Source: Paenibacillus nanensis
GTDB lineage: Bacteria > Bacillota > Bacilli > Paenibacillales > Paenibacillaceae
Direction of reading: 5' to 3'
NCBI RefSeq assembly: GCF_003583765.1
Contig: NZ_QXQA01000020.1
Coordinates: forward strand, 1-64,000
Length of the DNA: 64,000 nt
Notes under the pieces: generated by a model
The model's input: the letters and a program-made list of their open reading frames with translations, nothing else
What the model was told of the DNA's origin: nothing
Database searches by the model: none
Translations under genes and position numbers: made by a program
Shown here: piece by piece, positions 14,845 through 25,044 of the stretch
How positions within the stretch are numbered: the stretch's first letter is position 1
Layout of the letters: each line of letters starts with the position of its first letter

Positions 14845-17800
14845 ATGTCTAAACGATTTAGCAAAATGCTCTCGTTCCTCTGTTGCGTGGTAATGTTGAC
14901 GTCGCTAATGCCTGTCAGCTTTGCCGCCGACACTGACAACATCGAAAATGCAGAAGCGAATGAAACACCGACCGCCATGTTCGGAACTCCTGAGCTCGGG
15001 TCAGATGACCCACTGTGGGCCCTGACAATGGAGCATCTCATTAACAAAAGCACTGTGCCTGACGACTCCAGACCCCATGCCACGGGCACAGCCAGGATCC
15101 TCTGGGACAACGACTACTTGTATGCCCGCGTGGTTGTAGAGGATAGCAATCTATATCAGGGACCTGGTGGAGATCATACATACGACAGCTTAGAGTTTTA
15201 TGTCGGCACCGGAAGCAGCGGTTCAAACCAATGGCGCGTCAGTGCGACGGGCGTGTTCTCGGGGCAGTCCGGTTCGGGCAGAGCAGCGTGGACCCAGATC
15301 ACGGAAACTGGATATATCGTGGAGATGAGAGTCCCAAAAAGGAACTTGACCTTGGAGCCAGGCAAGTTGACCTTCGAGGTTTATATCAATAACTCGACGG
15401 AAAATGGCGGGGATCGCTATGAAGTCGTTTCCGCTTTCGGACATCCGGATACGGGTTATGGTGGCCACGCTGCATTTGCAGACAGCTTGGAGCTCATTGA
15501 AGCCGATGAAGTGGACGCTAGATTCTCAATCACCACAATGGCGGATACGGGCGGCCAAATAACGCCGAACGCACCCGGCGATGTTCTGAGAGTCGTTCCT
15601 GGCTCAAACAAAACATTTACGATTATCCCAGATCACGGCAAAATGGTGGATACCGTAACGGTAGACGGCGAGCCTGTGACTCTATCCGATGGCACTTATA
15701 CTTTTTTAAATGTTGAGACTGACCATACCATTCACGTGACATTCAAAAATGATTCAGCCGCGGAGATGCTCCCCTTTATCGTATGGAATGACAACTTCGC
15801 CAGTGGCGAGTACACGACGGCTGTCATCATTGACTTGGGCGAGGGTAAGGCGGCGAAAGGCTCCGAGCTTAATCCGAGCTTGTTTACCGTGTCGGCCAGG
15901 AACACGACCCTGAACGGCGCCTCGGTGACCTTTGAAGGGACGCGCAAGATCACTAGGGTATACGCCAATGACGAACCGAAGGTGCGCGGCTATCTGGGGA
16001 CGGTAAGCCATTCACCGGATTATCAGCCTGGACTGGCAAGCGGCCGTTACATCGTAGTTGAGTTTGAGTTTTATTCTTCGGCCGGCGGCAAAACCACGCT
16101 GGATGGCAGCTCGAACTCGACAAGGCAGGTTTACAGCATTGTCCAAAACGGCGAGATCGAACTGACAGAAGGGAATCCGCTTAGCTACGTGGTTTTTGAA
16201 CAGGAAAACGTTGTGAATCCGATCCTTGACAAGTTCACAACACACACGGGCGATTCGGTCAATCGTGCACTCTACCTTCACTCGGATGGAAACGGTGAAG
16301 TGATGCAGGGTTTGCCGCTATATGTCTATACCCACGGCATGAGTCGCGGTGGCACAAGCGCTGAGACAGACCAAAAAGCGTCCATGAAGTCCGCTAACGG
16401 CTCGGTCGCTCTGATGAAGAAAATCGAAGAAAACCCTAATAAATACGCCAGCCACATCCTGAATATTTCCTATAATGGCGTTTCTACTCCATCCACGGCC
16501 AATGTTAAGAAGGTTATAGACGACCTGGTTGCCAGCGGGGCAGTAGACCCTAACCGTATTTACGCGGCGGGCTTCTCATGGGGCGGCCAGTATACGAACC
16601 GCTTAATTAACGACTACCCTGGCTTCTTTGCAGCAGCAGCGCCTATGGCCCCGGTAAGCGGCTCGCCGAACGCGAACGACAACGACGCTCACAGCGACCT
16701 GGCCTATTGGATGTTTTTAAATGTTCATAACGTTGGAACATACCAAACGAACCTTAATACCTTCATAAACACGAATATGCCGAAAATGACCAACGCGAGG
16801 GCTTCGAACTTTGAGAGCAATGAGGCTCTTACGTGGCCATATAATCAATTTGATCAGCCAAGTCAGAGACCAAATCCGGACAATACACCTGTCATGCAAG
16901 ACTATATCGCACACGAAGTAGAAGCGGCGGTTCTTTACAACGAGATTACGATGGAGAATCCGTTTACGGAGGAGACTTGGAGCATAGCTCCGATCGCACA
17001 GTCCCCTAACTTGCCGGCTTGGGACAATGATTACGCAGACGTCTTTGATTGGATGTTCTCACAGAGTAAACTTGGCGTGCTGCCTGATGCTCCAACCGCA
17101 AAGTTCGGAACTCCTGAGCTCGGATCCAACGACCCGCTGTGGTCCAAGACAATGGCGTATCCCATCAACAAAAGCACTGTACCAGATGACCCAAGACCGC
17201 ATGCCACGGGAACAGTAAAGCTTCTTTGGGACAACGACTACGTGTATGCCCGCGTAGCTGTAGAGGATAGCAATCTTTATCAGGGACTTGGTGGGGATCA
17301 TACGTACGACAGCTTAGAGTTTTATGTCGGCCCAGGATCCAGCGGTTCAAACCAATGGCGTGTCAGTGCGACGGGCATTTTTTCAGGGCTGTCCCATACG
17401 GACAGAGCTGCGTGGACCGAAATCACGGACACTGGATACATCGTAGAAATGAGAATCCCCAAAGGAAGCCTGACCATGGAACCAGGCGAGTTTACCTTCG
17501 AGGTTTATATTAATAACTCGACGGAAACCGGCGGGGATCGCTATGAAGTCGTTTCCGCTTTCGGAGATCCGGACACGGGTTTTGGCGGCCATGCTGCATT
17601 TGAAGACAGCATAGAACTCACTCTAGCCGATGAAGCGGACACGAGATTCTCAATCACCACATTGGCGGATACGGGCGGCCAAATAACGCCGAACGCACCC
17701 GGCAATGTTCTGAGAGTCGTTCCCGGCTCAGACAAAACATTTACGATTATCCCTAATCACGGCAAAATTGTAGATACCGTAACGGTAGATGACGAGGCTG

Positions 17801-20106
17801 TAACGATAGCGGGCGATAATACTTTTTCTTTAACAAATATTAGCGCTGATCATAAAATTCACGTGACATTTAAAGATGATCCAGCTGCTGATCAGCTTCC
17901 TTTTATCGTATGGAATGACAACTTTGCTAGGGGCGAGTACACAACCGCTGTCATCATCGACTTAGGCGAAGGGAAAGAAGCGTTAGGTTCCGAACTTTAT
18001 CCGGGCTTGTTTACCGTGTCAGCTAGAAACACGACCCTGGTCGATGACTCCGTGGTCTTTGAAGGAACGCGCAAGATCTCAAGAGTATACGCCAATGACG
18101 AACCGAAAGTGCGCGGCTATCTTGGGAAGGTAAGCAAGTCACCGGATTATCAGGACGGACTGGCAAGCGGCCGTTACATCGTCGTTGAGCTTGAATTCTA
18201 TTCAGAAGTCGGCGGCAATACAACGCTGTACAGCAGTAACTCGACCAAGCAAAATTACAACATTATTCAAAACGGCGATATCGTGCTGACTGAAGGCGCT
18301 CCGCTTAGTTACACCGTCTTCAAACAGGAAAACGTTGTGAATCCGATCCTAGACAAATTTACAACACATACGAGCGATTCGGTCAATTACGCACGCTACC
18401 TTCACAAGGATAAAGAAGGTAAAGAGTTGAAGAAAATGCCGCTGTATGTCTATACTCACGGCTTTTCACGCGGCGGCACCCAAGCACATATCGACCAAAA
18501 AGCGTCTATGAAATCCGCTAACGGTTCGGTTGCTCTGATGAAGAAAATGGAGGAAAATCCCGATAAGTATGCCAGCCATATTCTGAATATTTCCTATAGC
18601 GGCGGTTCTGCCCCGCAAGTAGGCAGTATTAAGGCGATTATCGACGACATGGTTGCCAGCGGGTTAGTAGATCCTAAGCGTATTTATGTGGCGGGCTTTT
18701 CAATGGGTGGCGGGGTTACGAGCAACTTAATTAACACCTACCCTGGATTCTTCGCGGCAGCTGCACCTATGGGAATTTCATCTGGCTGGCCGTCGGTAAG
18801 TGCTAACGCAGCTCACAAAGATCTGGCCTACTGGCTATTTGTCAATACCTATGACTCTGGAGCCAATAACGTCGATAACATGGGCAACGATATTTCGAAA
18901 TTGACTAATGCGAGGGCTTCTCGTTTTGAGAGCAATGAGGCTCTTACTTGGCCATACAATCAATATGATCAGCCAAATCAGAGACCAAATCCGGAAAGCA
19001 CACCTCCACTGCCTCGCTATATCGCACACGAAGTAGAAGCGGCGGTTCTTTACAACGAGATTACGATGGAAAATCCGTTTACTGAGGAGACCTGGAGCAT
19101 AGCTCCGATCAAACAGTCCCCTAATTTGCCGGCTTGGGACAATGACTACACAGACGTCTTTGATTGGATGTTTGCTCAGAAAAAACAAGACGTACCTAGT
19201 AATCCGGGCAATCCAGGCAATCCAGGCAATCCGGGCAATCCGGGCAACGCTACAGACGCTGGATCGTCGAAGCCTAGCTACACTGTGAACACACCTCAGG
19301 ATAAGCCCGCGGTCACAGACACAAAGGGCAATACTACCCTGCCTGGCGGTGGCTTGATTACGACCAAGGGCGGGACGAAGCTTGAGGTGCCTGAAGGCAC
19401 AACGATAGACTCAAACGGTAAGGTGACCATTCCGGCAGATAAGAGCGCCGAAGTTACACTGCCAGGCGACAACGGCATATCGCTGAATATCCATAAGGGT
19501 ACAAAGCTTGCGTTCGATGACGACACCCCTCTAGGCTTCATCGTGATATCGGGCAATTCTTTCCATGACGTCAACATGGACGATTGGTTCTACAGCTACG
19601 TAAACTCCGCCTACACATTCGGTCTTTTCAACGGCACGACGTCCACGACGTTCTCACCGGGGACCTCAATGACACGCTCGATGTTCGTACAGGTACTGGC
19701 CAATCTTGAGAACGTAAACCGCTCAGACTACACGAGTTCCCGCTTTAGCGACGTGACGGACGGACAGTGGTACACGGCGGCAGTCGAGTGGGCGGCTGAA
19801 AACGGCATAGTCAACGGTGTAAGCGCAGATCTGTTTGATCCTAATGCATCGATGACACGCGAACAGATGCTAGTGATACTGTACAACTACATGAACTACA
19901 AGGGCTATGGGATTCCTCAAAGCCAAGCTAAGTCCTTCGCGGATGAAAGCGAGATCAGCTCATGGGCATTGGAGGCCGTTAAGGCGCTGCAAGGCATCGA
20001 CATTGTAACGGGCAAGGGTAACAACATCTTTGACTCTAAAGGTACCGCTACCCGTGCCGAAGTAGCCGCTATCTTTGTAAGGTTCGTCGAATATCTGGCT
20101 AAGTAA
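14845..20106 (+). CDS. Giant S-layer-anchored protein with tandem duplicated CBM9-like/esterase units
   Basis: A 1,753-residue secreted protein. The signal peptide (1-28) ends SFA. Unit 1 (about 43-750) has a CBM9-like sugar-binding domain (about 43-228), a bacterial-repeat beta domain (232-308), an Ig-like N-domain and an alpha/beta-hydrolase with Ser578 in GFSWGG. Unit 2 (751 to about 1450) repeats this order with Ser1286 in GFSMGG, exactly 708 codons later. Five NPG repeats (1453-1467), a low-complexity beta region, and three SLH domains (from about 1573) end the protein. The hydrolase and Ig-like modules are homologous to those of the esterase at 5209. The acidic residues at the DEED position of that enzyme are replaced (NVHN in unit 1, NTYDS in unit 2), so the activity of each unit is open. 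The start at 14845 follows AAAGGAGG. Confidence 0.85.
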   Translation: MSKRFSKMLSFLCCVVMLTSLMPVSFAADTDNIENAEANETPTAMFGTPELGSDDPLWALTMEHLINKSTVPDDSRPHATGTARILWDNDYLYARVVVEDSNLYQGPGGDHTYDSLEFYVGTGSSGSNQWRVSATGVFSGQSGSGRAAWTQITETGYIVEMRVPKRNLTLEPGKLTFEVYINNSTENGGDRYEVVSAFGHPDTGYGGHAAFADSLELIEADEVDARFSITTMADTGGQITPNAPGDVLRVVPGSNKTFTIIPDHGKMVDTVTVDGEPVTLSDGTYTFLNVETDHTIHVTFKNDSAAEMLPFIVWNDNFASGEYTTAVIIDLGEGKAAKGSELNPSLFTVSARNTTLNGASVTFEGTRKITRVYANDEPKVRGYLGTVSHSPDYQPGLASGRYIVVEFEFYSSAGGKTTLDGSSNSTRQVYSIVQNGEIELTEGNPLSYVVFEQENVVNPILDKFTTHTGDSVNRALYLHSDGNGEVMQGLPLYVYTHGMSRGGTSAETDQKASMKSANGSVALMKKIEENPNKYASHILNISYNGVSTPSTANVKKVIDDLVASGAVDPNRIYAAGFSWGGQYTNRLINDYPGFFAAAAPMAPVSGSPNANDNDAHSDLAYWMFLNVHNVGTYQTNLNTFINTNMPKMTNARASNFESNEALTWPYNQFDQPSQRPNPDNTPVMQDYIAHEVEAAVLYNEITMENPFTEETWSIAPIAQSPNLPAWDNDYADVFDWMFSQSKLGVLPDAPTAKFGTPELGSNDPLWSKTMAYPINKSTVPDDPRPHATGTVKLLWDNDYVYARVAVEDSNLYQGLGGDHTYDSLEFYVGPGSSGSNQWRVSATGIFSGLSHTDRAAWTEITDTGYIVEMRIPKGSLTMEPGEFTFEVYINNSTETGGDRYEVVSAFGDPDTGFGGHAAFEDSIELTLADEADTRFSITTLADTGGQITPNAPGNVLRVVPGSDKTFTIIPNHGKIVDTVTVDDEAVTIAGDNTFSLTNISADHKIHVTFKDDPAADQLPFIVWNDNFARGEYTTAVIIDLGEGKEALGSELYPGLFTVSARNTTLVDDSVVFEGTRKISRVYANDEPKVRGYLGKVSKSPDYQDGLASGRYIVVELEFYSEVGGNTTLYSSNSTKQNYNIIQNGDIVLTEGAPLSYTVFKQENVVNPILDKFTTHTSDSVNYARYLHKDKEGKELKKMPLYVYTHGFSRGGTQAHIDQKASMKSANGSVALMKKMEENPDKYASHILNISYSGGSAPQVGSIKAIIDDMVASGLVDPKRIYVAGFSMGGGVTSNLINTYPGFFAAAAPMGISSGWPSVSANAAHKDLAYWLFVNTYDSGANNVDNMGNDISKLTNARASRFESNEALTWPYNQYDQPNQRPNPESTPPLPRYIAHEVEAAVLYNEITMENPFTEETWSIAPIKQSPNLPAWDNDYTDVFDWMFAQKKQDVPSNPGNPGNPGNPGNPGNATDAGSSKPSYTVNTPQDKPAVTDTKGNTTLPGGGLITTKGGTKLEVPEGTTIDSNGKVTIPADKSAEVTLPGDNGISLNIHKGTKLAFDDDTPLGFIVISGNSFHDVNMDDWFYSYVNSAYTFGLFNGTTSTTFSPGTSMTRSMFVQVLANLENVNRSDYTSSRFSDVTDGQWYTAAVEWAAENGIVNGVSADLFDPNASMTREQMLVILYNYMNYKGYGIPQSQAKSFADESEISSWALEAVKALQGIDIVTGKGNNIFDSKGTATRAEVAAIFVRFVEYLAK
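14971..19185 (+). repeat. In-gene tandem duplication, period 2,124 bp
   Basis: TTCGGAACTCCTGAGCTCGG occurs at the beginning of each unit, about 2,124 bp apart, and homologous blocks continue at that offset (unit 1 14971-17094; unit 2 17095 to about 19185). Many third-codon differences and a few amino-acid changes show that the duplication is not recent, yet long identical blocks remain that could recombine and delete or amplify a unit. Confidence 0.85.
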
Positions 20107-20127
20107 AGGCGTAAACAGAAAAATGCG

Positions 20128-20176
20128 GACCCTTCCGTCTGGGCATTATCCAGCCGGAAGGGTCTCCTTCTATTTT
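20128..20176 (+). terminator. Terminator of the giant esterase gene
   Basis: The arms GACCCTTCCG and CCGGAAGGGTC with a 16-base loop are followed by TCCTTCTATTTT. It starts 22 bases after the stop. Confidence 0.7.
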
Positions 20177-20602
20177 ACAAAGAAAATCTCCGGTCTGATG
20201 CTGCTAAACACACGACAGTAGCATAAGGTTTTGATATATGCCTACTTCATTATCATTTGGGTGCCGCTGTCGATACACGCGCTATCAGTGACGGTCTTTA
20301 CTATAATCCCTCATTTCCCGGACTACCGCTTTGAATCATATTCAGCTTTAGTAGTTCAGTTCATATCTTCTCCCTATTTTTCCATATATCTACACTCTGC
20401 TGCATTCCCTGCTTAATATATTAAAAATTAATCATACAAAAAGAACCCCCTCAATCAGGAAGTTCATCTCATCATATTCTATTTTCTTCAATCCCGATAT
20501 ATCCTTACCACGCACTCCACGTGGGTCGAGTATTCAGTGAGAACTACCTAATGAAGTGCTCTCGCCATACGGCCAGAATAGCAATTCTTCGCTGAATAAA
20601 CC
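20177..20602. other. Intergenic spacer
   Basis: No supported gene is seen; one open frame of about 60 codons has no binding site or recognisable motif. This region lies between convergent genes: the giant esterase and cotA. Confidence 0.4.
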
Positions 20603-22141
20603 TCACCAGTGTGCTTCAAAAATCTCAATGGGACGCATCATTTCGTAATCTTCGTGCTCCAGCATGTGACAATGCCACACATAACGCCCTGTGAAGGGGC
20701 CAAAACGGGCTATAATGGATGTAACGTAACCAAAGGGGGTCTGAACCGTATCTTTTAAGCCCATTTCATAGGGATTAGGTGGAGTAGGAGGCCCAGTGAA
20801 AATAAGATTTCCGTTTTTTTGAAAATGAGAAACATCAAAAGGCTGTCGATCAAGAATTTGAAAGTCAACCAAATGGAGATGGATCGGGTGAGGATCATCA
20901 TCGATTAAATTGATGATTCGCCATATTTCAACTGTGTTTACTTCAATTCTTTCCGATATTCGGTCCATCCACATTTTCCCATCCAATAAATTCAAAGATC
21001 GACCATATTGATCTTTGACTCTGACAAGTGTTAAATATCTTGTTCTCTTTGCCATACTTCTTGGAATTCGTTCGATTTCTCCGAGATAAAAAGGAAGGGA
21101 ACTGGTATCTATACTTCTTAGCGGGACGATTACTCTGAATTGCATGATATCTTGTGTTTCGGGTGTTGCACTCTTGGTGACATTTTTGAGAATAATGGAT
21201 TGACCGTAGTACTGAGAAAAATCAATAATCACATCTATACGCTCGGCACTCATAAGTATAATTTCATTTATTTTTACCGTGGTCTCAAGAAAACCACCAT
21301 CCGTGCCAATTTGATAAAAAGGCTGATTGGATTCCATTTTTAATGTAAGGATTCGACTATTTGATGCGTTTAAAATTCGAAATCGGTATTTTCTTGGTTC
21401 TACATTCAAATATGGATAAACCTTCCCGTTTACCAGAATCGTCTCCGCATCAAAAGGGGGAACAAGAGAAGGCTGAGGAAGACCTGCATCGTTTTGATCA
21501 GGTTTGCTAGGGTAGTAAAGTGATCCGTCTGGGTTGAACGAGCGATCCACAATTAACAGAGGGATTTCATATTGTTCTTTAGGAAGATTAAGGGATTGTT
21601 CATGCTTGTCGCGAATAAGATAGAGTCCCGCGAGTCCCGCGTATATGTTCAATCTTGTAATTCCTATCGTGTGATCGTGGTACCACAACATTGTGGCTCG
21701 CTCATTGTTTGGATACGTATACACCTCTCGTTCAAACAAAGGTCCCGTTTGTTCAAAATTTCTCGTAAACCATGCTTCAGGGTAACCATCACTATGGGCA
21801 GGTGTTCTTCCTCCATGTAAATGTACGACGGTTCTACCCTCTGGAACAGTTATTTCGGAACCATGAATCGTTGTATCAACGGGAAGAAAGTGCTTATTAG
21901 GCAGTTCATTCATCCATTTAACAAACACCGCTTCATTCTTCATCACTTCTAACGTAGGACCTGGAAAAGTTCCTTCATAACCCCATAAACGGGTTGGTCC
22001 GAGGTCCCGATGCAGCTTTTGAGAAAACTCCTTCATGGTCACTTCGTAATAGGAATTATTATAATGTCGCATCTTTGGAGATAACGTGTTTGGAATAGGC
22101 AGTTCATCCACAAATTTTTGCAGCTTTATCTTTTCAGGCAT
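20603..22141 (-). CDS. cotA: CotA-type multicopper oxidase (spore-coat laccase)
   Basis: A 512-residue multicopper oxidase. All four copper-ligand segments are present: HLHGG near residue 107, WYHDH near 153, HPIHLHL near 418 and WHCHMLEHEDYEMM near 490. The last has Met as the likely axial type-1 copper ligand, typical of high-potential CotA laccases. There is no signal peptide, as expected for a coat protein assembled from the mother cell. The length and the opening KFVDELPIP match B. subtilis CotA, which oxidises phenolics and bilirubin and takes part in brown spore pigment formation. The binding site GGGGAGGGG precedes the ATG. It is monocistronic. Confidence 0.9.
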   Translation of the reverse strand: MPEKIKLQKFVDELPIPNTLSPKMRHYNNSYYEVTMKEFSQKLHRDLGPTRLWGYEGTFPGPTLEVMKNEAVFVKWMNELPNKHFLPVDTTIHGSEITVPEGRTVVHLHGGRTPAHSDGYPEAWFTRNFEQTGPLFEREVYTYPNNERATMLWYHDHTIGITRLNIYAGLAGLYLIRDKHEQSLNLPKEQYEIPLLIVDRSFNPDGSLYYPSKPDQNDAGLPQPSLVPPFDAETILVNGKVYPYLNVEPRKYRFRILNASNSRILTLKMESNQPFYQIGTDGGFLETTVKINEIILMSAERIDVIIDFSQYYGQSIILKNVTKSATPETQDIMQFRVIVPLRSIDTSSLPFYLGEIERIPRSMAKRTRYLTLVRVKDQYGRSLNLLDGKMWMDRISERIEVNTVEIWRIINLIDDDPHPIHLHLVDFQILDRQPFDVSHFQKNGNLIFTGPPTPPNPYEMGLKDTVQTPFGYVTSIIARFGPFTGRYVWHCHMLEHEDYEMMRPIEIFEAHW

Positions 22142-22703
22142 ATGATTGACCCCTCCCCGCTTACGATGAACTAAGTAAGTTTATGCGAATGAGTTCGCTC
22201 ATTATGTTGTTAACAAGCGCAAGCAATTATGGAGGAGCTTTCAAATAAGCTTTTTATTAGAACGATTTCGTGAGCGCTTTTGACGATTATCTTCAACCAC
22301 ACCAGGTGCGGAACCCGAGGCAGAAGCTTCCTATTGTCATGATAGTTCGATAAAAGTGAAGTTCTATATAAAAAAACAATTTATGTATATTTTGCGATAA
22401 GCAAGCTACGGAAAATGAGGGCTGTAATGAAGGTTGGGGGTACTATCTAAAGCATTTTATTTCGATAGGAAGACAGGTATATTAGCAATCTTCATGTTAA
22501 TAATAGAACCATCACGCTCCTTGTTTTGCCCCGCCGATATAGCTGGGGCTTTCTTTGTGCGTACAGGAGATATTCGCAAAAATTTCAGGCGGGTATGGCA
22601 AGCCTTAACATCGGCTCAGATGCAATGACTAATTCATCAGGCACTGGGTGGGGGTACAACAAAAGACGACTATCAATAGCCGCCCCTAATCGAACTTATA
22701 GTC
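22142..22703. other. Long spacer upstream of cotA with an isolated terminator-like hairpin
   Basis: The cotA promoter should lie at the left side, but I see no certain sigma motif. A GCCCC-12-GGGGC hairpin followed by TTTCTTT (22528-22557) reads as a plus-strand terminator with no gene in front of it. This hints at a small unrecognised transcript or a deleted gene. No supported coding sequence is seen. Confidence 0.4.
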
Positions 22704-22731
22704 AAAAAAAGAAGCGGGACAATGCCCGCTC
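22704..22731 (-). terminator. Terminator of the rRNA methyltransferase gene
   Basis: On the minus strand the hairpin GAGCGGGCATTGTCCCGCTTC is followed by seven T. It is 32 bases beyond the stop. Confidence 0.85.
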
Positions 22732-22762
22732 CGTTGCTGTATACGCCAATACACCTCAACTA

Positions 22763-24283
22763 TTAGTCATTCCTGACCAACAGTGAGCAACTCTCAACGT
22801 GACTAGTCTGCGGGAACATATCCACCGGCTGCACCCACTCCAGCCGGTAGCCGCTGCCGAGCAGCACCTTGCAGTCCTTCGCCAGCGTCGAAGGATTGCA
22901 CGACACATACACCAGGCGCTTCGGCTTAGCCTTGGCGATCGCCTGCAGCAGCGGCATTTCGCAGCCGGTGCGCGGCGGGTCGACGACGACGACGTCAGGG
23001 CGAATGCCTTGGGCGACCCACTGCGGGAGCAGCTCCTCAGCGCGGCCTTCGTAGAAGCGCGCGTTCGTGATGCCGCTCGCCTCCGCGTTGTCGCGAGCGT
23101 CGCGCACCGCTTCCGGGATGATCTCGATGCCGCGCACCTCGCGGGCATTCGGCGCCAGCCACATACCAATCGTGCCGGTGCCGCAGTAGGCATCGACGAC
23201 AAGCTCCTTGCCCGTCAGCGCAGCCGCTTCTTTGGCCGCGTTGTACAGCTTCACCGTCTGCTCCGGGTTCAGCTGGAAGAACGCTCTCGGTGACAGTGAG
23301 AACCGCACGTCCCCCAGCGTTTCGTTCAGCCGCTCGTCTCCCCACAGCACCGTTGTGCGGTCACCGAATATAAGCGGCGTTTTCCCTTTATTGATATTTT
23401 GAGCAATGGTTTTTACCATCGGCAGCTTGTCTCGAAGACGCTGTACCAACCGGCGAGTATCAGGCAAACGGTCGACCGCTGTGATCAGCGTCAGCTGCAC
23501 TTGTCCCGATGCCTGGCCAACGCGAGCTACGATTGTGCGCACGGCGCCCTCACGCGTACGCTCGTTGTAGATCGGGATGTTCAGCTCTTTCAGAACCGCT
23601 TTCGCGCCCTCAACGACCCCGTTTACGACAGGGTGATGAATTTCGCAGCCGGAGATGTCAACCAGCTTGTGCGAACCGGCCGAATAAAGCCCCGTCACGA
23701 CTTCGCCGTCATGGAGACCTGTTTGCAGCTGAGCTTTGTTCCGGTAGCCCCAAGGGTTCTCCATCCCGAAGATCGGACGCATCGGCAGCGATTCTATGCC
23801 TGCGTAACGCTGGAACGCCTCCCGTACAATCTCTTCCTTTGCCTTGAGCTGCGCTTCATACGTCATATGCTGAAGCTGACAGCCGCCGCATTCCGCGTAG
23901 ACGGGACAAGGCGGCACTTGGCGGTCCGGCGATTTTTTCTCAATTTCGATAATCGACGCGTTCAAATACCCCGCTTCCGCCCGCGTCACCTTCGCCTTCA
24001 CCACTTCATTCGGCAGCGCGCCTTCAATGAAGACCGCTTTGCGCTTGTAGTAACCGACCCCTTCGCCGTTAATCCCAATCCTCTTGATGGTAACGACAAT
24101 CCGGTCTCCTGCTTTGACATCTTCCGCCGAAGCCTTACGGCTAACCGCCGGGGCAGCGGCGCCTCCGGTCCCCCCGCTGTACCGCTGCCTGTCAGGACGC
24201 TCGCCCCTAGCTTTGCCCTGTCCTCCGTAACTCTTTTTATCTCCTGCGCCGCCTTGCGCACGACGCTCCTCTTTCCTTGTCAT
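22763..24283 (-). CDS. rlmD: 23S rRNA (uracil-C5)-methyltransferase, RlmD/RlmCD type
   Basis: A 506-residue SAM-dependent enzyme that makes 5-methyluridine in 23S rRNA. A basic, Gly/Arg-rich tail (1-50) leads into a TRAM RNA-binding domain (about 53-115). An iron-sulphur cysteine cluster follows, CPVYAECGGC (C126, C132, C135), then the methyltransferase fold with VVDAYCGTGTIG and the catalytic SCNPSTLAKD (Cys462). In B. subtilis the homologue YefA (RlmCD) modifies both U747 and U1939; specificity here is not visible. I chose the start at 24283, with GGAGAG six bases upstream, over the longer frame from 24373. The extended basic N-terminus is unusually long for the family. Confidence 0.88.
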   Translation of the reverse strand: MTRKEERRAQGGAGDKKSYGGQGKARGERPDRQRYSGGTGGAAAPAVSRKASAEDVKAGDRIVVTIKRIGINGEGVGYYKRKAVFIEGALPNEVVKAKVTRAEAGYLNASIIEIEKKSPDRQVPPCPVYAECGGCQLQHMTYEAQLKAKEEIVREAFQRYAGIESLPMRPIFGMENPWGYRNKAQLQTGLHDGEVVTGLYSAGSHKLVDISGCEIHHPVVNGVVEGAKAVLKELNIPIYNERTREGAVRTIVARVGQASGQVQLTLITAVDRLPDTRRLVQRLRDKLPMVKTIAQNINKGKTPLIFGDRTTVLWGDERLNETLGDVRFSLSPRAFFQLNPEQTVKLYNAAKEAAALTGKELVVDAYCGTGTIGMWLAPNAREVRGIEIIPEAVRDARDNAEASGITNARFYEGRAEELLPQWVAQGIRPDVVVVDPPRTGCEMPLLQAIAKAKPKRLVYVSCNPSTLAKDCKVLLGSGYRLEWVQPVDMFPQTSHVESCSLLVRND

Positions 24284-24439
24284 GCCGTTCTCTCCGTTTC
24301 CAAGCTTAATAGCTCCACTATACCACATCCTCATGCATCTCCCTAACGTCATGCTCGCCCATCCGGACTCCAACCGGAACGTAAGCTATGTTATGATGAG
24401 GACAATAACCATCAACGATCTTTAGGAGGATTCTTCTCG

Positions 24440-24991
24440 ATGTTTCTAAAAAAGAAAAAATCCGCCTCCTCCCCAGGTCCCACGCCTTCGGGAAAACGCG
24501 GCCTGTATATGACGCGCGTGTTCGACGCGCCTCGAGATGAGCTGTTCGAGCTGTTCACGCAAGGCGAGCATATGAAAAACTGGTGGGGACCGAGAGGCTA
24601 CGAGATGACGATCCTCGGGCAGGAGCTTGCGCCAGGCGGATTCATTCATTACAAGCAGCAATCCCCGGAGGGCAACGTTATGTGGGGAAAATTTACGTAT
24701 CGGGAAATTGAAGCGCCGGAGAAGCTGGTTTACGCGAATTCTTTTGCAGATGAGACCGGCAAGACGGTTCGAGCTTACTTCAGCAAAGACTGGCCCCTTG
24801 AGATTGTGAACACCGTCACATTTGAACAAACGGAAGACGGCCGAACGAAGCTCACCCTCCAAGGCCAGCCGGAGGACGCCAAAAAAGCGGAAAACCGCGT
24901 TTTCGAGGCGCTCCGTGACCATTTGAAGCAGGGCTTCACCGAAACGTTCGACCTGCTCGACGAATATATCGAGAAACGCAAATCGCAATAA
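24440..24991 (+). CDS. SRPBCC (AHSA1-like) domain protein
   Basis: A 183-residue protein with a basic N-terminal tail followed by the AHSA1/START-like fold: RVFDAPRDELFELFT, WWGPRGYEMTI, GNVMWGKFTYREIEAPEKLVY, and the long C-terminal helix EALRDHLKQGFTETFDLLDEYI. These domains form a hydrophobic ligand pocket; in stand-alone bacterial members the ligand is generally unknown. TAGGAGG precedes the start. It is divergent from the rRNA methyltransferase and ends at a strong bidirectional terminator. Confidence 0.85.
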   Translation: MFLKKKKSASSPGPTPSGKRGLYMTRVFDAPRDELFELFTQGEHMKNWWGPRGYEMTILGQELAPGGFIHYKQQSPEGNVMWGKFTYREIEAPEKLVYANSFADETGKTVRAYFSKDWPLEIVNTVTFEQTEDGRTKLTLQGQPEDAKKAENRVFEALRDHLKQGFTETFDLLDEYIEKRKSQ

Positions 24992-24992
24992 C

Positions 24993-25044
24993 AAAAGCGC
25001 GTCACGTCTCCTGACTCTCATCAGGAGACGTGACGCGCTTTTTT
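24993..25044. terminator. Bidirectional terminator between convergent genes
   Basis: A perfect 21-bp inverted repeat begins AAAGCGCGTCACG and has a 6-base loop, flanked by A4 and T6 runs. It serves the SRPBCC gene (+) and the M42 peptidase gene (-), whose stop codon lies at its edge. Confidence 0.9.

Noticed and set aside
20231..20416. Short plus-strand frame between the giant esterase and cotA genes
   Set aside because: No ribosome binding site, no motif, and residues of random character; it lies behind a terminator with no promoter.
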